DNA of 64,000 nucleotides from Macrosoma leucophasiata (taxonomy: Eukaryota > Arthropoda > Insecta > Lepidoptera > Hedylidae), in assembly GCA_036365455.1 (NCBI GenBank), contig JAWQUS010000017.1, forward strand, positions 11,780,001-11,844,000, written 5' to 3'. Positions 12,285 to 22,900 of this stretch are shown here, in pieces. A model generated the notes under the pieces. That model saw nothing but the letters and a program-made list of their open reading frames with translations, was not told the origin of the DNA and made no database searches. The position numbers and the translations under genes were made by a program. The stretch's first letter is position 1. Every line of letters begins with the position of its first letter.

Positions 12285-12440
12285 AGTTCGCCGGTACCGG
12301 TGACGTATGGCGAGAATGCACGCTAAGCGCTATATTTTTTGCAATTCAATTGAACAAACGTCGTGTGCGTCAATCTAGTTTAGGAATGTCGATTACACGT
12401 TTTGAATTGAGAATTCTGCGGGTATGACGATAAACGACAC
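12285..12440 (+). repeat. Unclassified repeat, copy 2 (uninterrupted)
   Basis: Uninterrupted counterpart of 11135-11500. The GCCGGTACCGG palindrome and CAATTCAATTGAAC run on to TCAATCTAGTTTAGGAATG without the insert, which defines the insertion in copy 1. Confidence 0.6.
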
Positions 12441-12544
12441 ACGATGTTGTCCATATGTACAATATTGGCACAAATTTCATAAACTCGCAGAAAAATATGT
12501 TATAGTACCTATTGTTAACTATAGATACAGTATATCGCTGAAAA

Positions 12545-12572
12545 CATAGAGCAACGCGGCTGCTGCTCTAAG
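12545..12572. mobile_element. 28-bp hAT-type relic (two ends only)
   Basis: The outer ends of the hAT-like MITE family (CATAGAGCAACGCGG and TGCTCTAAG) lie almost back to back, with essentially all internal sequence gone. The 8-bp sequence GCTGAAAA flanks it on both sides (12537-12544 and 12573-12580), as expected for a hAT insertion. See 37740, 41656 and 45254 for longer copies. Confidence 0.75.
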
Positions 12573-12957
12573 GCTGAAAACTGTGATTTATAAAAGTAAC
12601 GCCGATAAGTTAGCAAGATAGTAAGGTCAGGTAGTGCCATGGTGTTGACAGCATTTTTTGTTTTTAATAATTATGAAACTTTCATATATGGATACTACTT
12701 AAGTTTGGATGTAAGATTGTAAGTATTTACGTGTTGTAAGAATGCCACTGATTAGATAATTCTGTGATTAGAAACATATTATTATTATTTCTCATATGTA
12801 TGCTTAAAAACATGGTTTACAATTTATGTAATGGGAGACTTATGTAAAAACAGTAGGCAACCTGTACATTCATGGTGCAAAAGTATATTGTCGAATAGAT
12901 TGCCAAAAAAGAATATTTTTTTTAGGAATGTAATGTAATAATGTAATATCACACTTG

Positions 12958-13085
12958 TTTTTATTTATTTATTTATTTACACTTTCAAGCACAAAAATGT
13001 AACATGAGGCGGACTTAATGCTAAGTAGCATTCTCTGCCAGTCAACCTTTGAGTTGTATAGAAAACATAAAAATCTTAGCATTAT
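12958..13085 (-). repeat. LINE 3' UTR end
   Basis: Read on the minus strand: GGTTGACTGGCAGAGAATGC, AGCATTAAGTCCGCC, then an AAATAAATAAATAAAT tail at 12961-12980. A second copy lies at 16535-16652. From memory this is a common lepidopteran LINE 3' end; the coding part is absent. Confidence 0.6.
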
Positions 13086-13458
13086 AAAAATTATGTTTAT
13101 TTGGGCATTGTTGTAGTGTTCTCTACACTAGTAAAGGAAATAAATAATAGAAAAGGTTCCACCTTCGCTCTATTGTAGGCCTAAAGTACTGTCCGAAGGT
13201 GGGGTCAAGACTCTTCGAAACAAGCGCGCATGAAGAGAGTGAAGAATGTAAAAGAAACACATGAGTTGTTTGTAAGGACCTAGATTTTTGACACTACACA
13301 CACTCTGCGTCTCTGTCTATCCTGTGAGAGGTGTGGCGTGTAGATACATAATTTAGACATTGAAAGACGTCCACAACTGAACAAAAGCCTTCCCTTTTAC
13401 AAACAACAGAACTGAGTGTTATTATACATACGCACGAATATACCATCACCACGCTTGG
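13086..13458. other. Unassigned, possibly LINE-derived
   Basis: GACATTGAAAGACGTCCAC near 13356 resembles familiar insect LINE text, but no frame can be followed. Confidence 0.3.
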
Positions 13459-13508
13459 CATGCGGATTGGCTATCACAGTGCCCCCACTGTGATAGCCAA
13501 TCCGCATG
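13459..13508. repeat. Perfect 50-bp inverted repeat (hairpin)
   Basis: Two perfectly complementary 23-bp arms (13459-13481 and 13486-13508) around a 4-nt CCCC loop. It lies just upstream of the broken LINE at about 13540. It is not the end of any repeat family seen in this window. Confidence 0.9.
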
Positions 13509-13599
13509 TTTTATCTTAGAGTTAGTTTGTAGGATAGTTGCTCAGCCATCGTATTGTATTAACTACCCCATTGGAAGATAGAGGACTGAAGAATCAACT

Positions 13600-13826
13600 A
13601 TGACGTTTCACCATCATCAGACTACCACGCGCTTGATTTTGTCCTGAATCACAGTAAAAATCATCTAAAATTAAAAAACAAATCTTCAACCTATAAATAT
13701 AATACTGACAATGCGAATTGGGACTTAGTCACTGATGGATTTAAAGAAAAGATAATACATAAACAATTACACTTAGTTGACATACATAATTTAAATACAG
13801 ACGAACTAGATACATACAGAACATAA
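13600..13826 (+). pseudogene. LINE endonuclease C-terminal fragment
   Basis: One frame reads YDVSPSSDYHALDFVLNHS, then KNHLKL and DNANWDLVTDGF. The S-D-Y/H-A-L-D-F-V-L arrangement fits the end of an apurinic-like endonuclease, where the final D/H pair sits. The catalytic N-terminal half is absent. A stop at about 13824 separates it from the next frame. Confidence 0.55.
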
Positions 13827-14197
13827 CTACAACAATACAAAAAGTATGTGATAAAACTTTGAAATCCCGCAAAAGCAACCGGAAATTCAAGGTCCCGTGG
13901 TGGTCAGACGAACTAGTGCTTCTCAAGAAAAAGGTAATCCATATGCACCACAGGATCCAAGACTTAAAAAGAAGTGGAAAACCTCTCGATTCTGTCGTAC
14001 TTGAGAGGCAGAAACTTAAAGAACAATACCTAACAGCCATACAAGAAGCATCCACCGAGAACTTCCGAAACTTCTGCTCCAGACAGAATAATGTATGGTC
14101 CGTAACCAACAGAATTTTAAAGAACGCTCCCCAGCCCAAAGTGCCCAGCACCCTACACTTGGGAAATGGTAAATACACCACTTACAAACTACTATAA
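13827..14197 (+). pseudogene. LINE linker and RT N-terminal region
   Basis: Contains KFKVPWWSDEL, EYQ-like basic helices (LERQKLKEQYLTAIQEA) and VWSVTNRILKN, the usual text between endonuclease and RT in I/R1/Jockey elements (PWW-x-EL, W-x-x-x-N). It ends at GNGKYTT, after which sequence expected before RT motif A is deleted and the frame changes. Confidence 0.7.
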
Positions 14198-14354
14198 ACT
14201 AATTCTAGAATACTTAGATCAAAGAACATCTGTATTACAATACGCCGACGCCCAAGCCTCAAAAATACTTACCAGAGGATGTGTGCAGGGTTCAGTCCTT
14301 GGCCCACTCTTTTGGAATATCATCATAGACGAATTACTATTCTTGAACACATAA
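14166..14354 (+). pseudogene. RT motif B fragment (catalytic blocks missing)
   Basis: Contains GCVQGSVLGPLFWNIIIDEL, the canonical motif B (QGS-x-LGP). The preceding motif A and the following YADD-type motif C are absent: the frame ends just where motif C should follow and resumes later in the protein at about 14356. This indicates a second internal deletion. Confidence 0.8.
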
Positions 14355-14355
14355 A

Positions 14356-14901
14356 ACTAACTCAGCATTAAAAACAATCCATGAATGGGGTTCGAAGGTA
14401 AAACTCACTTTCGGCCACGATAAAACACAAGCTATATGTTTCTCACCTAAAGCTAAAAATACAAAGATAAATATGAATAATAATCAGTTGAAATATGTTG
14501 ATTCAATTAAAATACTCGGGGTAACAATTGATAAAAAAATAAAATTCACTGAACACGTAAAAAATATTACAATAAAAGCACAAAAAATATACTATAAACT
14601 CTGTACATACATAAGACCTACTTGGGGTATAAGCACTGAAAATGTACTTACCATATACCAGTGCGTAATTGAACCTATAATTACTTACTCTGCTGATATC
14701 TGGTACTCAGCCATCAAGTACGAAGTAGTTCGCCATCGCCTGCAGTCATTGCAACGAGGATTCGCTTTGAAGATCATCCATGGCTTTAGAACAGTCTCCG
14801 CCACTGCAGCTATTGCACTCGCAAACCTGAAAATAAAAGAAGTAGCTGAAATACAAAAATTAAAAAAACACGTACAACTAACTACTTACCAAATGATATA
14901 A
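14356..14901 (+). pseudogene. RT thumb and connection region
   Basis: Open from ALKTIHEWGSKVKLTF through DKTQAICFSPK, KILGVTIDKKIKFTEHV and ITYSADIWYSA to LRPFQR-like RLQSLQRGFALKI. This is the standard thumb region of I/R1/Jockey RTs. It ends at a TAA (14899-14901) in the same frame as the RNase H part, so a single nonsense change separates them. Confidence 0.75.
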
Positions 14902-14904
14902 CGA

Positions 14905-15894
14905 ATGATAGTGGACGCACACCCTTCATCACTCCTCCATCCAGCTAACAGAATAAAAATAGGAATACTCACTGCTAATTCAGACGAAGAAATCTCAAAT
15001 TCTTGCTCGTCGTCCACTGTCCAAATCTTCACCGACGGAAGCAAGCACGACAATCTAGTAGGAGCAGCTTTTGTCTCAATATTGCCCAACGGAAATACAA
15101 CAACAAAAAAATTCAAACTCCACTCACCGTGCTGCACCGTGCTTCAGGCAGAAACGCTAGCTATAAGCAAAGCCTGTGAGTGGTGCATTGAAACAGGTAT
15201 CAAAGATTTCACATTATTTACCGACTCCCTATCAGCCATATACGAGATCAATAATCGCAATAGCACAAACGCCATCGTAGTGTCTATACATAAATCCATC
15301 CACCAAATTAAAAGATCAGGCACCTGCAAAATAGTATGGACAAAAGCGCACAATGGACTCCTTGGCAATGAACTTGCAGACAAAGCAGCGAAATCAGCAG
15401 CCTGCCTTCATAAGACTCCCGATTACGCAAAATTCCCAATCAGCTACCCAAAGAAACTAATCAAGGCAGAAATACAAGCCGAAACAGAGCTAAGATATCA
15501 AAACTCGAAAACCAGAGAGTATACCAAAACGATTTGTCCAAGTCTTGAATCTATCAAAAAGCTGTTCAAATACTTCAAACGCTCTTTTGAATTCACACAA
15601 ATTCTTACAGGGCACGGTTTTCACCTAACTTACCTTACTAGATTCAAAATGAAACAAAATAACGAGTGTCCATGCGATAATTCAACCCCTCAAACTATCC
15701 AACACATACTAAAAGATTGCCCTAGATATCATAAAACTCGCTTTTCCCATGAACAAATCAGTATTCTCTTAAATATTGATGACCCTTACAATCCCCATGA
15801 AATATCAAATAGAGAAAGCGCTATCGAGACGTACATAATTCACATAAACACTATAATTCGTTCTCTTAAAGATTTCAACAAAGACGTCGTGTAA
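14905..15894 (+). CDS. LINE RNase H and C-terminal Cys/His domain
   Basis: An open frame of 329 codons. RNase H residues are in order: D in IFTDGSK, E in QAETLAI, D in LFTDSLSAI, and the H and D of KAHNGLLGNELADKAAK. Near the C-terminus C-P-C-x9-H-x4-C (ending QHILKDC) is a zinc-knuckle-like motif seen in I- and R1-type elements. It is in frame with the preceding thumb across one TAA. The ATG at 14905 is simply the first after that stop; the native protein would start far upstream. RNase H looks catalytically complete although the RT is not. I doubt it is expressed. Confidence 0.8.
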   Translation: MIVDAHPSSLLHPANRIKIGILTANSDEEISNSCSSSTVQIFTDGSKHDNLVGAAFVSILPNGNTTTKKFKLHSPCCTVLQAETLAISKACEWCIETGIKDFTLFTDSLSAIYEINNRNSTNAIVVSIHKSIHQIKRSGTCKIVWTKAHNGLLGNELADKAAKSAACLHKTPDYAKFPISYPKKLIKAEIQAETELRYQNSKTREYTKTICPSLESIKKLFKYFKRSFEFTQILTGHGFHLTYLTRFKMKQNNECPCDNSTPQTIQHILKDCPRYHKTRFSHEQISILLNIDDPYNPHEISNRESAIETYIIHINTIIRSLKDFNKDVV

Positions 15895-15900
15895 CATATA

Positions 15901-16534
15901 AAACTGTATACTATATATACATCCAGAGATTGGAAATAATAAAATTCAAAAAGTGCTTATACGTAATCACCGTTCACAAACGCTAAAGAATATGATTAGA
16001 TGATTGAATAATAATCACTTGCTGAAAACTAAAGTAATAACTCATATAAACATGACATTTCTAGAAACTGTTTAAGGCCTCCCGTATACAGAAGCGAGGA
16101 CCCTAAATAGGCTACCCATCGCCTAAATTCTCCTACTTAAATGCTAATAGGAGGGGGAAAAAAATCCCATTGGAAAGGTTTGGCCATGGAGTAGGTAGAT
16201 ACCTTATTAATCTACTCCGTTGGTTTGGCCGCCATTGTTCAGTTGTCTGTCTATACTAGCGCAAGAATTATTTCTATGTATTTAGGCATTAAAATACACA
16301 TTCATAAAATAATGTGGATTATATTCTCTGGTGAAGATTTCTCTAGATAATGTTAACGTCTCAATGTATATTATTTTCCTCGACTTGTTTTGTTATTTTT
16401 GGCGAGCAATTTATCCATATATGCCATCCGGAATGGGTATTTGATACAAACAACAAAGAAAAACAAAAATACAATAGGTGCGTGAAAAAGAAAAAACTAA
16501 CACTATTTTAAAAGAAAATGCCTACAATGCCTTT
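15901..16534. other. LINE 3' flank and unassigned DNA
   Basis: 3' untranslated sequence of the preceding LINE probably runs into this region. ATCTACTCC-type words near 16188-16220 form a loose inverted pair. No gene seen. Confidence 0.35.
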
Positions 16535-16647
16535 TGTATTTATTTAAATTTAATGCACACGAAAGGTACATAAGGTGGACTTAATGCTACCTACTACATG
16601 GCATTATCAACCAGCCAACCTTTGGGTTGTGTTGAAAACGTAAGATA
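16535..16647 (-). repeat. LINE 3' UTR end, BEL insertion at its edge
   Basis: Second copy of the 12.96-kb LINE end (AAGGTGGACTTAATGCT, CCAGCCAACCTTTGGGTTG on the plus strand). The BEL/Pao target site duplication begins at 16648, so the LTR element inserted at or next to the inner edge of this older fragment. Confidence 0.55.
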
Positions 16648-16652
16648 GGTGC
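16648..16652. repeat. BEL/Pao target site duplication, left
   Basis: GGTGC here equals 24057-24061, directly bordering the two LTRs. Five base pairs is normal for BEL/Pao integration. Confidence 0.92.
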
Positions 16653-16892
16653 TGTTTGGGTTAGACCCCAAAGAGTTGCTGATAAATAAAAATCTGATAA
16701 ACTGATAAAAACTTGTATATTAAAAACTGTCCAAAAATAACTAACCGATAATGATATGAATGAAATGTGAGAACGCGCGGCGAACTTGATTACCTAATGC
16801 GAACTGAATATAATAATAAAATAAGTATGTTGAAATGAGGCGTATGGTGTAAAATGCTGATATAACTAATGTGCGGTGCATTAGCCCGTACA
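16653..16892 (-). repeat. 3' LTR of BEL/Pao element
   Basis: 240 bp. In element orientation it starts TGTACGGGC and ends CCAAACA, the TG...CA ends of LTRs. It matches the other LTR except at 16678. Just inside it (16893-16910) the element-strand sequence ends CGGGAGCA before the LTR, a short and weak polypurine tract. Confidence 0.95.
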
Positions 16893-16989
16893 TGCTCCCG
16901 GGCGGCAAAGGAAAGTTAGTAGGGAGATGATCTTACTATAACAAGATGATAACAATAATAAACTAATCCTAAGTTAGTAGGATTTACGT
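16893..16989 (-). other. BEL/Pao 3' untranslated region and primer tract
   Basis: About 97 nt between the stop of the long frame and the 3' LTR. The LTR-proximal end holds the short GGGAG purine stretch expected to prime plus-strand synthesis. Confidence 0.6.
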
Positions 16990-19900
16990 CTAGGATGAAT
17001 CGGGTACACAATAAACTGATCTAAGGACAGGTGATGTACTATTGTTACGTTTAGACGCGTGTGCCCTAGATGTCCCACTATTTTCGACATCACTACACAA
17101 CACTTCACTGCGCATATCATCACCACACATCACACTGCACTGTACACTGATGTCTCTGGACTGGAGGGCGGGGCGCGGCCGCCCGGCCCCGGACTCCCCT
17201 GCTGCCGCTGCTGCCTCGGACTCATCAGTTGACGAGCTCCTTCTGCATCTCATTACACGTCTCGAAATGTAAACGAGACCAACCATGATAAAGATCGCAA
17301 AGAGTACATATATTGCAGTATAGTGATGGTAATCGTGGTATGTCAATTCATCTGATAATGGATTACTGTTTTTGATGACGTCCAACTTGTTTTGGATGTC
17401 TATTATTTGGTTGCGGCTGTCAATAAATTCGGCACTCTCATTTTGTATGGAAGATTTTGGTATGGTTAAGTTTACGATATTATTGATAGGCGAAATTCCG
17501 GGCAATATGAAAATTGGATTTGAATTTATCTGATTAGTTCCCTGTTTATGAGTATAGACCATGAAGTCAGCTGATTTGATGACGCAACCTTCTGTCACGG
17601 ACAATAGCCCGGCACTAGACAGTGGGATGGCAGTTATTTCATTATCGCATAGCAGTTTCACGTTACACACTCCGCAACAGAAATAAAAATAATTATTTAT
17701 GATATTTAATTCAGACCAGACATCGTTACATAACTCTCTTCTCGTATCACATATTCTTGATTCTGCCCTTGTCATGCAAAAGCTATGGTCATCCTTTATG
17801 TCTAGAATCGGTTTCTTAAGATGACATAATATGAGATCTGATCTTTGACGAGTGCACGACTTGATCTCGTTCTCCGTCAGCAAAATTATGTTATTTCTAT
17901 GTAAATTAACTGCAACAAATTCTGATATAGGGACGATGCTGATGCTCTTATTTCCGACACGATGAGGAACCGGAATGAGTCTTGATATCTCGTAGCAGTC
18001 TCGGCTTATCAGTGGAATTTTTACTTCGGTAATAAGGTACCTTTGCGACATTCGAGCTCGCACTTGCAGCAGGCTATATATATTTGACAGATCGAGCGTA
18101 TCTATTGGAGAATATAAGTCTCGAGGAAGTTGACCAGATATTATGTTCAACTCGCGCTTCAGCTGTTCAGGAGTCAACAAATGTAAATTAAGTTTTCCAT
18201 TGTATATATTAGTAAGAGTATGGAGTAGTAAATCTTGATAACTTTTTAATGTGTAGAAAATATTGTTTGCAATCATTGCAGATGAAAGAAAATCGGTTGT
18301 TAGCATAACTTCTGACTTAATTAGAGTAACTTCGCCTTCTAAGTCGGTTAATTTTTTGTTAACAGTCTTGTGGTGTTTCAACATGATATTTTCCATATTC
18401 TTGATAAAATTGAACTCCGCTTCTATTACGGAAGTTTGGTTTTTCCACAGAGCGGCAATATGTTTTTCGTTGTTCCTGATGGTATCGATATCGTGTTCGT
18501 ATTTATCCGCGAACCGTGCGTCCAATACACCAAAAAGAGAGTTCGCGATATAGCCAACACCGTTGATTAAGCCGCGGCGTCGTCGAACAGGTGATCCAGG
18601 TTGATGACTCATTATCATGTTATCGTAAAGTTGTAATTCATCCGCGCCGTGTTGGAGTTGTAATATGATCCCGTTGCAATACGATTGTTCTTTTATACTT
18701 TCACATATTAGTTTCAGGTACTTGATATATTTGATAAGAGCGGAATTCCCGTCGCGGTAGGGCTGTGTGTCATAGTAGACTACGAGGCGCCAGTCATCTC
18801 TTATTACATTCATGTGGGTAATGTGATCAAAATAAATCCCATTGACTGGCTGTAGTGATGTTTTGTTATAATTTATAGCTTGCGACACAGGTATGAACGC
18901 CATGAAAAATAATAGAAGTGATAGGGAAGTCAAACAAAATACTTTTTTCTTAACTGGTTTCTTGTCTCTGATTGCATTCTGATTATGACTTTGTGGGTCG
19001 CTATTATTCTCCGTCTTGTTTACGGGTAAAACTGATAATTTTATGACCGGCCGCTTGATAATGCCGTTTTTGGTCTTGAGGCTGACAACTCTGACGAAAC
19101 CGTCGTTACCAGGATGCAGCTCGACGACTCGACCTAACGCCCACTTCCCAGGCGGTAGATTATCATCCTTGATGATGACTACGTCATTGATTTGACGTAC
19201 AAACGCTAATGTGAGTCTTGCTCCTCCACGGTATGTCAACTCGTGTGCCTGATCGATGATAAGCTCTGTTAATCTGCTTTTGCTTGGAAGGATGATGGGA
19301 TGCTTCATATCTTGATCAATGTTCGCATGACTCAATCTTCCTCCTACGCGTAAAATACCAGCTTGATCCAGTATGGGCGTTAAGTTTAAAATCTTGTTTT
19401 TACTGCTTATCGCTAAACTTTTCTGCAAATTGTTAACATCTTCTAGATATTCTGAATATTGAACTGCTTTTATAACTATCTCTCTTGATTCTTTTAACTC
19501 TTGTACGGATAAAAATCTTGATCCTGATTTCTTCTTGATATATCTGCGAATCCAAGCTAATATCCGTACTATTTTACTGAATGAGCTAAATTTATTTAAT
19601 AGGTATTCGACAATTTCATTCTTGTTTGAAAATTGCGCAACGTTAACTAGCATCTGTTTTTTCTTCTGTTCTTGATTAGTCGTATATTTATTCTGATTTT
19701 CATCCTCTGTTGAATCGTAGTTTTTCAACCATTCTGGCCCCTGCCACCATAAGGTGTTCTCACTTAGTTCACAAGCCACCAATCCACGACTTGCACAATC
19801 TGCAGGGTTGTCCCTTGATTTAATATACCGCCAACTTGAAGTGGGTATACACGTTTTAATTTTTATGACACGGTGGGCAACGAAGGGTTTCCATCTGTCA

Positions 19901-22900
19901 CTATCTCCGTGGATCCAAGCCAATACAACCATTGAATCCACCCAACCAAAAATAATAATTTTATATCCATTCAAACACTCTACTATTTTAGCCATCAATT
20001 TTGATAATAAAAGTGCCCCACATAACTCTAATCTCGGTATGGATTTTTCTTTGACCAATGGGACCAACTTTGATTTACCTGCTACTAAAATAACGGAAGA
20101 AGATCCATCAGGGCGTCTTGTTTTACAATACACGACGCAGGCATAGGCTTTTGTGCTTGCATCACAAAAACCATGCAATTCAATTGTGTCGTTTTCTTGG
20201 ATCTGCAACCATCTCGGAACCTTATACTGATCTATATGTTTTAAGTTGGCTTTGATGTTACACCATTTTTCCCAAATTTCAATGGATACCTGTTCATCCC
20301 ATTGAGTGCTCTGTTGCCAAACATCCTGAAACAACAATTTAATTTCTGTTGTGATAGGTGTCAACCAACCTAAAGGATCGTATAACTTAGACATATCAGA
20401 CAAAAGAGCTCGTTTAGTGCGTTTTGATGATGACGACTGTAATATTGTTTCTGATTGAAATGTAAATGTATCATCTCTGGGGTTCCACCGAAGACCAAGT
20501 GTTTTTGTGGACTCTAATTGCTTAAAATCAAAACTTTCGTTATTACTGTTAACATCATCTGATAATTCAGGTATATTGGATTTCCACTTTCGCAGATTGA
20601 ATCCACCTGCTCGTAAAAGAGTGATTAAATCATTTTTCAGTTGCTTAGCTGTTTCGGTTGTATGTGAACCCTGAATTAAATCATCCATATAGAATGAATT
20701 CTCCAGGACCTCCAGTGCCAGGCTGCCCTTAAAACGATGCTTTTCATCTTGCGCTAAACGCTTAAGGGTCATCATGGCTAGAAAAGGAGCGGCCTTGGTG
20801 CCAAATGTTACTGTTTTTAACTGATACTCCTTTAATTTGTGTTTTTGTTCGACACGCCAAACGAGTTTTTGTAATAATTGATCTTCCGAATTTAACCAAA
20901 TATTCAAGAACATCTTTTCAATATCTGCCGTAAACGCATATTTATACAGTCGCCACTTAATAAGTAAGCTCTGAAGGTCCTTCTGCAAATTTGGACCCCT
21001 ACACATAACATCATTTAAACTATATCCACTAGATGTTTTAGCAGAAGCATTTAAAACTACTCTTAATTGCGTAGTACTAGAGTCTTTACGTATTACGGCA
21101 AAATGCGGTAAATAACAATGGGGAATCTCGTTACAGTCAGCTGATGGCGTCATGTATCCCTTTGTTAAAAACTCATTCATAAATGTTTTATATTTTATTG
21201 ATAATCCATGATCTTTATTAAATTTCTTTTCCAACTGATAAAATTGGCCGATAGCTTTACTTTTAGATTGTCCTAATTTTTCTCTAAAGTCTGGTTTTAA
21301 AGGTAGTCTTACTTCATATTTGCCATCTTCGCGTCTTATTGTGGTTGATTCATACAATTTAATACATTCTTGATCTTCAGACGTTATCGGCGAATTTTCT
21401 GCAATATCCTCTATTTCCCAGAATTTCTGGATGTCCTCATAGTTGTTTAGAACCACGTTGCACTGAAAACTTCTAGTCTGACCGCTCAATATCCATCCCA
21501 ACTGTGTTTGTTGGGCGATTGGTAACGACGAATTTGATCTACACATTCCATCCATTAAGATTAGCGAATAAATATCTGCCCCTAATAGAATATCAATGTG
21601 CCTACTGATATAAAATTCTGGATCTGCTAACGTGATATTATTCAAATACGACCAACATGGTTGCGAAAATGAACGGCTCGGTAAGTTTTTGGTTAGACTC
21701 TTCATAATAAAAACATCAGTTTGGAAACTGAAATCGCTAACTATAGAACAACAATTGATTGTGATAAGACCTCTGCAAATGTTTTCTTTATCTCCTATTC
21801 CTGTGATACCTCCCTTGAACGGTTGACGTGGAACCTTCAGTATCTGAGCTGCATTTTCCGTTATTAGGGAGGTTTGCGAACCCTGATCTATGAGAGCACG
21901 CATTTTATGATAAGTACCATCCAGGGCCTGTACCTTGATTACCGCCGTAGCGAGTAATATTTCGGATGGTTCACGTGGTAGAGCCACATGCGAGCTACTA
22001 CAGCTTGGTTGTGCATCGGTATCTGATGACAATGCACTCGAAATGTGACAGTTATATTTTGAATTTTGCTGAACCCTATTATTTACGTTCCTATCTGGTA
22101 ACGTGTTTTTCGGACTGGAATAAAATGCATTCTTGTATAATGGAAATTTTTGATTCTGCTGTTTTGGATATGATTTACCCAGGTGTGTATTAAAAGTGTG
22201 ATTGTAAATTTTTGGCGCGTTAGTTTCCTGTTTACGACGCGTTGTTTCCAGGGTAGTAAATTTGACCTCTAAAAAGTGTAGAAACTCTGATAATTTTGGT
22301 AGTTCACGTGGGTTCGGTACAGATTCCATATAGTCATTATATGTCTCGCTATCAAGTTTTTGCGCTAACATATGGACAATTAATGGATCCCACGATTCTG
22401 TATCGACACCTAAGTTCTTGATAGCGTTAAGGCATTCCATCGAAGTATCATGTATACGCTTTAAATGATTTACTGATTGTTGTTGCGTAGTCGGGATATT
22501 CATCAGTATGTTTACATGTGACGTAAATATGAGTCTTTTATTATTATATCTGTGGTTCAGTATGTCCCAACACACGGAATAATTGTCGGCACTAATTTGA
22601 AGATGCTGTATCAGACGTTCAGCTTCGCCCTTTACTTTTCCTTTTAAAAACTGCATTTTCTGCGCGTTGGAAAGAGATCGATTCCTATGAATTGCCTCTT
22701 CGAATAAATCCTTGAATGAAGTCCACTGATGGTAACTTCCACTGAAGACTGGGATTTCCAATTTTGGTGTTGAATATTCTCTATGCGCGGTAGACCACAA
22801 CTTAGAGTTTATCTCCTTTTTCAACCTGATGTACGTCTGTTCATGGTTTGTAAAGGCAGTTTCATAGTCCTGATTTCCTTCATTTAATTCACTGTCAATA

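Larger units (their letters stand above)
13540..15900 (+). mobile_element. I/R1-type LINE, 5'-truncated and internally deleted
   Basis: Non-LTR retrotransposon remnant with parts in the order endonuclease C-terminus, RT N-terminal region, RT motif B, RT thumb, RNase H and a CCHC-like C-terminus. The motif A and motif C blocks of the RT are missing at two frame-changing junctions. The element cannot make a working RT, yet its last 330 codons are open. RNase H plus a terminal Cys/His motif points to the I/R1 group. No poly(A) tail is obvious after the stop. Confidence 0.8.

Noticed and set aside
17042..17272. Plus-strand open frame over the Env tail
   Set aside because: Antisense shadow of the minus-strand polyprotein.
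19186..19197. Intron at the integrase junction
   Set aside because: The genomic sequence itself is continuous in frame. Nothing is left to splice, so the missing part is deleted, not spliced.
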